Shown piece after piece: positions 1-10,855 of a stretch of DNA of 64,000 bases (within the stretch, counting starts at the first letter, position 1; each line of letters begins with the position of its first letter). The notes beneath the pieces were generated by a model, which worked only from the letters and a program-made list of their open reading frames with translations, did no database searches and had not been told where the DNA came from. The position numbers and the translations under genes were made by a program. This DNA comes from Cephalotus follicularis (taxonomy: Eukaryota; Streptophyta; Magnoliopsida; Oxalidales; Cephalotaceae), in the NCBI GenBank assembly GCA_001972305.1, contig BDDD01000178.1, forward strand, positions 524,417 through 588,416. The letters are read 5' to 3'.

Positions 1-1380
1 CAACATAATAAAAGAGAAGGAAAGAGACGTAACCCTTACTTTGAGTTCTTTACTTCTTAATCTTTTCAAAACACTGTCTTACTTCAAGGCACTTTTGAGT
101 AGTAAAGGATATACTACCTTTAAGATGATCCATACCAAGATAGAAGAAAGAGAGTCTGTAGGGAGAGAGTAAAAATTTGGCCAAGGTAAGAGGAAAGCAA
201 GACTTGGAGATGCTAGTCTCTATCTTACTTTGCTAACGCCTTAGGAAAATAAAACTCTTAAGTCATTACTAAAAAATCATTTCCTTTATATAGTAAGTGA
301 TAATCAAAACTTACTACCTTATGACTTGACCAAGTCAAAGGTAAATAAGTCATGAGGATAGAAAACATGATTAATCTCATTAATCATGTATTTTATCTCA
401 TAAACTAATTCAATTAAAGTAATCGCATTAGTATAATTAATTAAACCCTGATTTTAATTCTTTGTTACATGTGATTAATAATCAATTAATCTCAGTTATC
501 CTAGTGATCAACATCGACATCTAACAAATATAACCTTGAACTTCAAACTACAGTTACGTGTACATATAATCTCTCTACCGACAATGCTTGAATTAAACCT
601 AGGGTAAGGAACATGTCAGACCTTAACAGTTTATTCTTTAAAAATGATATCATAGGTAATTAGCTATCACAAAAAAAATGGAAACTCTTTTTGATTAACT
701 GAAATATGATATTGGAATCAACATTGCAATACCTTTTCATCCTGACCCCCTAAGTATAAACTTCATTTACTAGGAGCAGTAGATCCACTCACATATCTCT
801 ATGCATAATCTATCATGTTCAATTAATACTTGTATACTCTTTGTAGTTAGAAGACGTAGTTAAGTATTATCAAAGCATGATATCTTGTACACAAGGAATC
901 AAGTGGTGGCTCAAGTCTAGGGACTACTCATACTACTGCAATACAAGAAGCATGTCTAACATGTAAGTAAAACTCCATATAGACTTCTTACTGCAAGTCA
1001 TTTTAGTGAACTTATAATATAATGAGTACCCACGTGTATGCCATATAGTCAATACATGATGACTTGTTAGAACAGTCAACATCTTCAATGAGCTGGCATA
1101 TAACGTGCTAGCCTATCTGGATTACACATGTCTTTGTATGTAATCCTACAACTAGGAAGATTCTAGAATAAATCTTATCGATGTGCTAAGTCTCACAGCA
1201 TGATCTTATCATGATCTTAATCATCATACTTTATTCTATGGACATCCATTGATTATATATACAAACATAATGAACAAATATCATTGATTAATATAAAGAA
1301 CATTCTTTATTGAACTTTAATGTTTATTACAAACTATTACTATTACAAGATAACTTGGCTTATAGGTCTTATCCCTAAAA
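1..1380 (-). repeat. LTR of family alpha, copy 1 (partial, runs off the window)
   Basis: This stretch has no coding capacity. It aligns through most of its length with 22176-28489 once the two nested insertions there are removed. Shared blocks include the segments around 300-340, 480-680 and 1080-1380. On the minus strand it begins near 1380 with a TTTTAGGGATAAG form of the TGTTAGGAATAAG start seen at 28489. A polyadenylation-like AATAAA form follows. Its left end lies outside the window, so no TSD can be tested. The two copies differ by many substitutions and small indels, so they are old. It may be the 3' LTR of an element carrying the PMD ORF next to it. Confidence 0.7.
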
Positions 1381-1601
1381 CTTCATATTGATGCCACTCG
1401 AGTAAAAGAATTGGGGCAAAAGTATTCGTGCTAGAGGATACCTCCGAAGTCCTAAGTGGGCTAATCATCAATGGTGCTTTGAAGTGACGCAATTGAGCAA
1501 TAGGTGCAGGGACCAACTATCTTGAAACCTTTCTCCTCTTTTTCGAGACAGCATGGCTTCCTAGTAAGGAGGATGTTGACCTCAAAGATCTCTTTTTTCT
1601 G
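1381..1601 (-). pseudogene. C-terminal tail of a decayed PMD ORF
   Basis: On the minus strand this segment keeps an open, protein-like composition (basic SRKRRK patch, then a Ser/Pro/Thr-rich stretch) with scattered stops. Removing Copia-1 (1602-7584 plus one TSD) joins it to 7590-8020, which is on the same strand. I read it as the far C-terminal tail of the plant mobile domain ORF whose better preserved part lies at 10856-12200. The tail itself has no recognisable domain, so the assignment rests on position and strand. Confidence 0.4.
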
Positions 1602-1977
1602 TGTTAAATAATCATAATTATGAATAACATAATTATAGGATACTTACATTAAATTTGATATTGCTTGTTCTTGATCCAAGGAGTTACTACTAGAGTTACT
1701 CCGTCTAAATCCACGTTCACAAGTCCTAGAAATTATAGGTGATGTTTCTAGAGATAGAGAAGATAATCTGATAGAGAGTTTAGAGGGAGAGAACATCTGT
1801 TGTTCTTCTTCTGTTATTTTCTTGATTTCTATCTCAATTCAATAAGACAGAAATATATAGACATTGTAATAACTCCCAGCAGTTATCTAATTGCCTGGGA
1901 GTTATAAATGACCCACCCATTTCATGTGGGTGGTTCATGGGTTATGGGTCAGGTCAAACCCGACCCATATACTAACA
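1602..1977 (-). repeat. Copia-1 3' LTR
   Basis: A 376-bp direct repeat of 7210-7584 with only a few substitutions (for example near 1670, 1781 and 1790). It ends in the short inverted repeat TGTTA/TAACA and abuts the polypurine tract on its right and the TSD ttctg on its left. Confidence 0.95.
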
Positions 1978-1993
1978 GCTCCCACTCGCCCAC
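1978..1993 (-). other. Copia-1 polypurine tract
   Basis: On the minus strand it reads GTGGGCGAGTGGGAGC, directly before the 3' LTR. This G-rich tract is the expected plus-strand primer site of Copia elements. Confidence 0.8.
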
Positions 1994-3084
1994 ATGACAT
2001 AAAGTATCTCTACAATCAAATTCTCAAACTCTCATAACTCTTCATACAGGAAATGAAACGTGCGACCTCACAAGTAGAACACATCTTCTGAATGTTGTAT
2101 TAAGTCATCACCAAACTAACACAACATATAGTTATTAAAATAAAAATATATATATCTCATTTATGCCCCAGAAAATTCGACTACACCGGACATAGCATTT
2201 TCAATCCCTCGTATAATGAACAATGCTATACCCCTATATATTTATCATGTTCTCATGACTTGACTCAGGAACTAAACCCGATGCAGTCGCCTAGGCTATG
2301 AGTTACACAACATGATGTATTATCGTACTTTCTTCCCAAAACACGCATGTCAATAAAATTTGACTCAACTGCTTTCCTAGACATGTCCCATGAAATCGTA
2401 TTAATCATGATTATAGGGTACATACTAAGGTAGCAACATTGAGTTTCCTCTTATTGACATAGTTTCTAGTCAATAAGGGCACAAGAAGAATCATGTGAAA
2501 AATGATTCAAGTGACTCACACAGTAACAAAGTAGGGATTTATTTGCCACTTTCACTAACGGTCGACTTTCAGCACATACAGTATGAAATGCATGCTATGG
2601 AGTTTTTCCCAAAACATGGGCATGTCACTATACAAACAAAATTAGAGAACGCCATATGAATCTTGGTCTAGTCGCTATTCTAGCGCCTAACCTGAGTTTT
2701 CCAGCACAATTACAATCTCAAAGTATTGTCTGAAATCTCATATTCAGCTATAGACAGGCTACATGGAGTTGTGGTGATACTCCATGATCGACCAAGTAAA
2801 TAGGTCTCATCTTAGATCTAACTAAGGCGACGTACAATATTTAATCTCACTTTGCTCAACTTCTAAGAGCCAAAAGTTTAAACGTCTCAACTTGCTCGCT
2901 ATCTCAATGCCAAGGTGATTTACCTGTGTGAGTAGGTCAAATCAAGCCTGGTGACATCTTTAGAAGAATGTGTATTATAAAAGAAGTATTCCATAATAAA
3001 CCACACATAATTATATTAGGAATAACTAAAAAAATTTACATATGTCATCATACAAGTTAATATAAATATTAACTAATACACGTA
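1994..3084 (-). other. Copia-1 3' non-coding region
   Basis: About 1.1 kb between the end of RNase H and the polypurine tract. It is AT-rich with stops in all frames. No domain or repeat was recognised. It is longer than the usual 3' untranslated region of Copia elements of this type. Confidence 0.6.
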
Positions 3085-5370
3085 TTAAATCCTACATAAC
3101 CCCATGCTTCTAGCATGAGAAAGAAACACATCTCTAACAATAGGGTTAGTCAAGGGATCAGCCACCATCATGCCAGTAGAGATATGATGCAGGATCACCT
3201 CACCACGTGCTACCATGTCTCTAATGAAGTGATAACGAACATCAATATGTTTGGTCTTCCCATGGTACTTGGGATCCCTAACATATGCCAATGCAGCCGT
3301 ACTATCACAGTACATAAGAACAGGCCCTTTGGAATGGGCTGTAACATCTAACCGCTGCAAAAATCTCCTTAGCCATACAGCTTCCTGAACCGCTGCAAAA
3401 CATGCCACATATTCTGCTTCCATTGTAGAAAGGGCAATGCAAGTTTGCTTTTTACTGCTCCAAGAGATAGCACCACCACCAAGTATGAACGCATACCCTG
3501 AAGTGGACTTTCTCCCATCTCTATCACTAGCCCAATCAGCATCACTATAACCTCTCAGTCTTAAGTCACCTCCATGATAACATAAGACGAGGTCAGCTGT
3601 ACCACGAAGGTATCGCAGTATTCTCTTAACAACTATCCAATGAGCTTCTCCTAGATTACTCTAATAACGACTGACCATGCCAACTGCATAGCAAATGTCG
3701 GGTCGTGTACACATCATAGCATACATCAGACTCCCTACAGCAGCTGCATATGGTACTTTGGACATGCGAATCTTTTCTTCCTTATTCTTAGGACATTGAT
3801 CCAAGCTTAAAGTAGATCCTTTTTCCATTGGGGTATCAACAGGTTTCGAGTTATGCATGCGAAATCGTTCAATAATCTTTTTAATGTAAGTTTCTTGAGA
3901 CAAACCTAGAAGTCTCTTTGAACGATCTCTGATTATTTTAACTCCGAGCACATAGCTCGCTTCCCCCATGTCTTTCATCTCAAAAGTAGAAGACAGCCAT
4001 TTCTGTGTGGCTACAATTAAATCCATGTCATTCCCAGCTAAGAGAATGTCATCTACATACAAAGCAAGGATAAGAACGTTCTCTTTTGATTTCTTTATAT
4101 ACATGGAATGATCCTCAGTGACCACATCATGTGATATATAGACGCAGTGGTCTTCCTCCATCATTTCAAAACCAATAGAAGTAATGAAATTATGGAACTT
4201 CAAATTCCACTGTCTAGATGCTTGTTTAAGACCATAAATAGAACGTTTAAGGCGGCAAACTTTGCGCTCTTGTCCTTTAACCTCAAAACCTTCTGGTTGA
4301 GTCATATAGATCTCTTCATCTAGCTCTCCATTGAGAAAAGTTGTCTTAACATCCATTTGGTAAAGTTCTAAATCCCGCTGTGCCACAATAGCAAGGATCA
4401 AACGAAGAGAAGCAATTCTCACCACTGTGGAGAATGTATCTTCATAGTCTATACCCTGCATTTGGGTATAACCTTTCGCCACTAGGCGTGCCTGGTACTT
4501 GTCAATTGATCCAACTGCTTGGTGTTTGATCTTTAATACCCATTTATTTCCAATGGCCTTACGCCCTGGTGGTAGATCAACTAATTCCCAAACATTGTTC
4601 TTGGCCATAGAATCAAGCTCTTCTTGCAGAGCTACTTGCCACTCATCACTAGCCTGTGAAGAAAGTGCTTCCCTGATAGAAGCAGGCTCATCCTCACTGG
4701 ATATGGCACATATGAGAATTTGATTCCCCTCAATCTCAAAATGACGACGAGGAATGTTCCCACGTTTTCTTTTACGCACTTGAGAATCCAGAATTTTCTG
4801 TGGTGATACACTCTTATTATCTGGTATACTCCCACTGGATTGGGGATCACTCCTATTATCATTAGCGATCGGATAAGGAATATTTTCCCCACCCTCGCCT
4901 AATAATGGTAGGATGCTCCCACTGTCCTCTGACTCAAAGAGGTCTAGATTCTTCGAAGTCTCACCCAAACTAGGATATTCATTTTCAAGGAAAATAACAT
5001 CACGTGATTCAACCTCTGTCATTCCTCCTCCATCTGGATGTTCACCATACATCACATAACCTTTTGAGCTATCAGAATATCTAATAAAGATATGCTTTCT
5101 AGCCCTAGGTCCCAAGTTCCCAAATTTATGAGAAGTACTGTGAACATATCCTGCGGCTCCCCATGGGCGCAAATGATTTAAATTAGGCTTTTGATTATTC
5201 CAAAGCTAATATGGAGTAGAGGAAACTGATTATGATGGCACTCTGTTAAGGATGTAGCCTGCAGTCAATAAAGCATCCCCCCAAAAAGATATTGGGAGGT
5301 TAGCTTGTGCCATCATCGACCTAACCATATCTAATAAAGTTCTATTCCTTCTCTCAGCCACCCCATTTTG
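3085..5370 (-). pseudogene. Copia-1 pol remnant: integrase C-terminus, RT and RNase H
   Basis: Read on the minus strand, the segment starts in the integrase region right after a PYTP motif, where a TAA replaces a glutamine codon (QNGVAER follows). It continues through the integrase C-terminus (RPWGAAGYVHS) and the RT core (KWVLKIK, ARLVAKGYTQ, QMDVKTTFLNGELDEEIYM, SIYGLKQASRQW, active-site YVDDILLAGND). It ends in RNase H (SDADWASDRDGRKSTSG, EAEYVA, YCDSTAAL, KTKHIDVRYHFIRD). There is a further TAG near 3661 between RT and RNase H and two stops near 5200. The RT catalytic aspartates are present. The protease and the integrase zinc finger and core N-terminus are missing. Family assignment to Copia is certain. 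Confidence 0.93.
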
Positions 5371-6057
5371 TTATGGAGTGTAAGGAATAGTAAGCTGCCT
5401 TTTTATTCCCTTTAGCTCACAAAGTTCATTAAACTGAGCTGATAAATACTCGCGACCATGATCTGTTCGAAGAATTTTTAAATTTCTTCCTGTCTGATTC
5501 TCACTCTCTGCTATAAAGCATACCCATGAATCAGGTAAGGATCTAATCACAGCTTGAACTTGCTGCTCATCAGAAAGCGCAACTTCAGCATTCTTTAAGT
5601 CCCTAATCATGGCAGACATAATCCTCAGATGCTCAGTCATCGAGTTCTTAGGGTCTTTCTTGTACATTTCAAACTTGAGAACCAAGCTTCGGAGCCTAGT
5701 AACAGAAGTTCCCCCAAAATCAAACCTGAGCTGGTCCCACATTTCCTTAGCTGTGGCACAGTGCTCATAAGCGCCAATAAGGTCGTCATGCATGCAGCAT
5801 AGCAAAGTAAAGCGCGCACAACGGTCCTTTTTGGACCATGTCTCAAAAGCCTCAAGATCTCGGCGAGATTGTGCAGTATTTCCCTCTGGTGGTCTGGTCA
5901 TTATGGTAGTGAGATGCTCAAAAAGTTCTTGCTCGTTAAGTAGAAAAGTCATTTTCTTATGCCAAATGTCATAATTGGTGCCAGTTAACTTTTCTCCCTT
6001 ATTAAGATCAGCAATAATGTTTTTAGTGGCCATATTATCACTGTAATTAGAAGACAC
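5371..6057 (-). pseudogene. Copia-1 gag fused in frame to an integrase fragment
   Basis: A 228-codon open frame. Residues 1-178 are a Copia-type gag (UBN2-like: KLTGTNYDIWHKKMTFLL, EMWDQLRFDFGG, RSLPDSW). Near residue 179 (about position 5522) it switches without a frameshift to integrase (ENQTGR, LRTDHGREYLS, GIKRQLTIPYTP). The zinc knuckle, protease and integrase N-terminus are gone, a loss of roughly 1-1.5 kb by family comparison. The ATG at 6057 suits a gag start. The frame stops at a TAA in place of glutamine. A packaging-competent truncated gag is conceivable but unproven. Confidence 0.85.
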
Positions 6058-7191
6058 AAGATGACATTATACACATTCTTTTTATTTATTCAAAACGCTT
6101 AATTATGAAAAATACATTTTTATTTCACACAGTGAGATCGAAAACTCGTATAAAGCTCATGATCATCTTCCACGTATGTGAATTAAATATATATTTTTCA
6201 TAATTTTTTCGAACAAATGTATATAACTGAAAAGGCATTTTATTCAATTATTAACCACAATCCTTGACTTATAACAATAAACATTAAATAAATCTCAATA
6301 CTAAATTATTTAATCATTCAATTTAAATTATAACCAAAATATGCAGTAAATGTAGCATAACATCATATAATTTAATACCAATGGTCAAATAACAGTATAG
6401 GAGAGAAATAGAAACAATTAGTAAATAATAACTTACTTGGTCAAATAACAGTATAGGAGAGAAATAGAAACAAGTAGTAAATAAAAACTAACTTACGTAT
6501 AAGAAACAGAACAAAACAAATAAACAAAAATCCCTTTCATAGCGCCAGGCGCACATCATCGCAGAGGAAGCGATTGGGCGACATCGCGGAGGAGAAGAGA
6601 GGAATCGACGCCATCGACGCCGGGCGTGCGAGGTGTGCGACGCGATTAGACGCGAGCCGTCTTCATCATAGCACCCGGCACTGGACAGAGAAAGAGAGAG
6701 GGCTGGACGCTGGGCTTTCGAGCGCCTGTTCGCCAGAAGAGAAGGCGTACGGCGCAGGTCCTCAACACCAACGGTAAGCCCATTCCTCTTCTTCCGCCTC
6801 TATCTCTTCCTTCTCCTTCCTTCTCCCCGGCAGTAAAGCAACCGTGTGCCACCACTGGGGTTAATGTGTTTATTTATTTATTTGTAATTACAATAAAATT
6901 AAGATTGTAAATTTCCATTTTTGTAAATTTCAATTCATCAATTTGTCCGTTCCTAGATTACAGAAATTGTGTATGAAATTTGGGTCTTTAATTTTGTGGG
7001 ATGCTTATCACAAATTAAATGCAGTAAAATCGGCGTCGATTTCACCGATGAACATTCATCAGTGGATTCCTCCCTCAATCGATCGCACTAGTGATCGGTG
7101 TTTGCCAGATTGTGTAAAAAAATATTCTCTGTGATTTTGTTTTTTGTTTAATTAATTGCAGATTAACATGATACAGTCAAATCTCAAATTA
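6058..7191 (-). other. Copia-1 long leader with a GC-rich block
   Basis: The 1.1 kb between the primer site and gag is unusually long. It contains an imperfect direct duplication of about 55 bp (about 6382-6436 and 6438-6492, sharing caaataacagtataggag). It also has an abruptly GC-rich block (6540-6860) that reads like a plus-strand first exon: short open frame 6574-6777, followed by an ACGGTAAGC donor-like site and T-rich sequence. The block differs in composition from everything around it and may be captured host sequence. No protein family was recognised in it. Confidence 0.5.
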
Positions 7192-7209
7192 ACCATGCTC
7201 TGATACCAA
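7192..7209 (-). other. Copia-1 primer binding site (tRNA-iMet)
   Basis: The minus strand reads TTGGTATCAGAGCATGGT, complementary to the 3' end of plant initiator tRNA-Met, immediately inside the 5' LTR. Confidence 0.93.
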
Positions 7210-7584
7210 TGTTAAATAATCATAATTATGAATAACATAATTATAGGATACTTACATTAAATTTGAGATTGCTTGTTCTTGATCCAAGGAGTTACTACTA
7301 GAGTAACTCCGTCTAAATCCACGTTCACAAGTCCTAGAAATTATAGGTGATGTTTCTAGAGATAGAGAAGATAATCTGATAGAGTGTTTAGATGGAGAGA
7401 ACATATGTTGTTCTTCTTCTGTTATTTTCTTGATTTCTATCTCAATTCAATAAGACAAAAATATATAGACATTGTAATAACTCCCAGCAGTTATCTAACT
7501 GCCTGGGAGTTATAAATGACCCACCCATTTCATGTGGATGTTCATGGAATATAGGTCGGGTCAAACCCGACGCATATACTAACA
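7210..7584 (-). repeat. Copia-1 5' LTR
   Basis: A 375-bp direct repeat of 1602-1977, with TGTTA/TAACA ends, followed on the right by the TSD ttctg. Confidence 0.95.
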
Positions 7585-8020
7585 TTCTGCAAGGGAGCAA
7601 CTTCCTAACCTTTTTCTCCAATAGACCTATGAGCTGGGGAAAGTAAGGTCCTAGCAGAAGGAAGCAAGGGAGATGGTTCTAAAGCAAAGACTTTTCGAAT
7701 CACAACTACATCAACAAATTATCATGATCAGAATTATAAAAGAAATAGAGTATGTGGAAATAGAGTAATCTAATAATACCTCCTGAGACTGTAGGTCTGG
7801 AAAGCATCTTTTTGGCCATCTGCTTCTCCTTTGAAGAAGCTAGATATGTTTAAAATATTCCAAGGCCTTAGTCAGAGTGGGATCATAGTCATAGCCCAAT
7901 ATGTCCCCCACCAAGCGTCAAATTCATCAGTTGACTTGCATTGGGCCATGATACTATAGATAGACGTCACTTTGTTGAATGTTGAGGTCGTCCTATGTTC
8001 AACGTCTGGAAGCCAGGAAC
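7585..8020 (-). pseudogene. Middle/C-terminal segment of a decayed PMD ORF
   Basis: This links the tail at 1381-1601 to the PMD part at 10856-12200. On the minus strand a run such as FDAWWGTYWAM resembles the tryptophan-rich (WW) segment found after the core of PMD proteins. Stops and frameshifts are frequent. It is bounded by Copia-1 (TSD ttctg at 7585-7589) and by the solo LTR at 8021 (TSD ggaac at 8016-8020). Confidence 0.45.
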
Positions 8021-8193
8021 TGTAATAACCGCTATTTCAATTTGATGTATATTAATCCAATTATTGAAATAAATATACATTTTAATTGAAATATTGTCCA
8101 AATATTGAATTCTCCTGTGAATATTTATGTTTGGAATGTTTGGAGGTTCGTTTGGTGAAAACCGAACTTGTGAAACCCTAATTTCACTCTTGA

Positions 8194-8273
8194 CAGTCGA
8201 CTACCACAGGGGATCAGTCGACTGCCTCAGTCGTGCAGTGGACAGTCGACTGCCATGTGAATCCAGTCGACTG
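8194..8273. repeat. CAGTCGACTG palindrome array (21-bp spacing)
   Basis: Motif starts are 8194, 8215, 8243 and 8264, with a degenerate copy at 8228. Intervals are 21, 28 and 21 bp. The 10-bp palindrome is conserved while the spacers differ. Confidence 0.85.
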
Positions 8274-9272
8274 TAATTTTGACAGAACATGTGTCTGTGC
8301 AGGTGTCATCTGATATTAGGCGTGGCCTGCATGGGAGACAGGTGTCCTAAGCTGCCAATACATGCAGGTAGAGGCCTTGCATGTCCTCTGCTTCACCTGC
8401 ATTTGCAGAACCTGCAATTTACAAGAATTAAGAAAGAAAAGCATATGAGACATGTTCATGTGAGTGAGAGGAAATGGAGGAAATGTGGAGCTAATAATCT
8501 CTGGCGAATTCATGGCCTATATCATCCGAATGTGAGGATGTTATGAGTGTTAGAAACACAAAATATTGAGAGAGTTGCTGGAGAAATTGATTGAAAGCTT
8601 GCATTGGAGAGTTTGGAGCTTGAAGCTCAAAGTGGGAACTTGGGATCCTTGACATTCCTGGTAAGTTCGAATCCTAACTTCTGGGTTGTTGTAAGCTGAC
8701 ATTGAGGTTAGGAGGATGTTTAATCTACTGTATAAACGATTTATTAACATCTTAAGAGGATGAATTGATAAGGAATGTAACTTTGGCTCAAGCATATGAA
8801 CATGCAATCTCTAAATTGTGTTAGAAGGTTGTTACTAATGCCATGATAAGCTACTGAAATTCTTATGTATATACCTACTCATCTTCTGTCCATTAAGAGA
8901 TTAAGAATTGAGATAGTTGATCATGCATAAGAAGTAGTAAAATGGAGGGACATAAAGCTTAATGAAATAATAACTTAAGCTACCGATTGGAATGTTTATC
9001 TGCTACTGATGCATTCACCTATAACATGCATAGATTGAACCTCCTGTGATTGAAAAGAATTGATTGGGTAAAAAGCTTGGAAGAGACTTGGAAAGCTTCA
9101 AAGAGATAGATCATTCAATTGATCTTGGGATAACATTTTGAGGTAGGGATAGTGTTATGTATTGGAAGATATGTTCATGCATGTCATGTATGTTGATTTC
9201 TAATTGCAATTGAGTTGATTTGGCATGAAATTGCATTATACAAACTGATCTGCCTGCATTTCTGGGCAAAAC

Positions 9273-9343
9273 CAGTCGACTGCCACCCAAGGAAGTCGAC
9301 TGCTAAGCCAAACAGCCGGCTGGTTCTTGAGGGCAGCCGACTG
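9273..9343. repeat. CAGTCGACTG/CAGCCGACTG array
   Basis: Four motif copies start at 9273, 9293, 9313 and 9334 (20-21 bp apart) in the second half of the same solo LTR. Confidence 0.85.
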
Positions 9344-10855
9344 TTCTGGGCTGGAACTGCATAATCATCATTGAATTGCTACTGTCTTTGCATTGTTGTT
9401 GAGTGTCCATGTTACCAACATAATGCACATGCTGTATGATGCTAGTTAACATCAATACCACTGAAATATCACTGATTGAATTAAGTATGTGCTATATGCA
9501 CCATTATAGTTTTAAACCTCCGTTCAAATGCAAACTACTATTTGCAAGAGTTACTGATTTGATTAAAGTTACTGTACATACTACTTATGCTAGTATATAC
9601 CTACTGTATGATGTATTAACATCATTATTTTTACTAATATTCAATGATGAGATGAACTAGATACAATAGGTACAAAGTTATGGTTAAATCATTTCAATAA
9701 ACTACCGATTTCAAAACTATTGTTTTGATTACCATATAAACTATTTATACTAGTATATATACAGTTTGGTGCTAATAAACGCCACTGTTACTGTTATTTT
9801 TAAAGATTGAAAACGTTTACGGGACTTGATCCCCAAAATGTGATAATTCACCATCATAAAAGGAATACCGAATTATCCACTACTGTTTATCAACTATTGA
9901 TTGTGAAATACTGTTTTCACCTACTGTTTTCCTCCACTTGTGAGGTACCGACTGTTTGTTTCCAAATTGGAGACCCAACTGTACTGATATCGTTTCCTCA
10001 AAAATGAGATGCACGATTACTGAACTGTTATGTTTAAAGAAAACATTTGATATTGCGTATAGATTATATATGTAATATTACTACTGATTGTACTGATTGA
10101 ATTGATTGTCTATGTTACTACCGTAGTTTGGTGATTGAGGTTATCACTGGCTATGGATGTGATTCTGGGTGCCAGGAGTTGGCCAGAGTATCACCTACTG
10201 TCTGCACATTGCAGAATTACTGTTAAACTACCCGCCAACGCCGGTAGTAACTGATACCTTTTCTATCATTCTCGGAGTGTAGGGTGATAGTTAGGTGGTG
10301 CACAGTTGGGGGCTAGGAGTTAGCGACATGTGACACCCAAACCACTGAACGACTGAATTGATTGTACCCTTGTGCGGTATCTATGCATATGTACTGTTTA
10401 TGGCCACTTGGCATGATTGCTTATATATTGGCTCACTGAAATGATATTTTGATATAAACTGTCATACATACTGCATTCATATATTCTTCTGCATACACTA
10501 TCTTCCTGCTTAGCCAAGTGAGGACAACGGCTAACCCCTACCATTACAGATTGAGCAAGGACTTTTGGAGCTTGCTGCTGAAGCTTTGGAAGCTTATGTT
10601 TATTGTTTAAGGTTGTTATTTCTTTTTGGACTGTATTGTAATGAACGTTTGGATCACACCTTGTTATGTTGTTTTTGTACCCGCACGTGGTATGGGACGC
10701 GTGTGGATGACTTGTAACTTTACATTCTAGCTTATTAACTGCTTCCACATATTGTTATTTCTTTTACATAAATGCTGGAATGTATGTTTAATACTGATAC
10801 TACCTTATATGCTGGTCCTAACGAAGGCATCGAAATGACGGGGTGTGACAGGAAC

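Larger units (their letters stand above)
1602..7584 (-). mobile_element. Copia-1: LTR retrotransposon with both LTRs and a TSD
   Basis: A minus-strand Copia element. The LTRs are 1602-1977 and 7210-7584, about 376 bp each, nearly identical, starting TGTTA and ending TAACA. The 5-bp target duplication ttctg is at 1597-1601 and 7585-7589. The primer site complementary to initiator tRNA-Met lies at 7192-7209 and the polypurine tract at 1978-1993. The order on the minus strand is leader, gag, integrase remnant, RT and RNase H, matching Copia. Premature stops and a large gag-integrase deletion make it non-autonomous. It is inserted in the PMD pseudogene. LTR similarity suggests it is one of the younger insertions here. 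Confidence 0.95.
8021..10850 (+). mobile_element. Solo LTR (gypsy-type, 2.83 kb)
   Basis: It begins TGTAATAACC and ends GGGGTGTGACA, typical of long Tekay/Del-type LTRs. It is flanked by the perfect 5-bp repeat ggaac (8016-8020 and 10851-10855). There is no internal domain, primer site or second LTR, so it is a solo LTR made by LTR-LTR recombination. It carries two groups of CAGTCGACTG-type palindromes, at 8194-8273 and 9273-9343. Short open frames inside it (for example 8289-8546) show no protein similarity. It interrupts the PMD pseudogene. Confidence 0.93.

Noticed and set aside
7192..7209. tRNA-like sequence
   Set aside because: Only the 18-base primer site complementary to tRNA-iMet. 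No cloverleaf around it.
8289..8546. 85-codon frame in a solo LTR
   Set aside because: Lies inside an LTR between defined borders. No similarity to a protein family.
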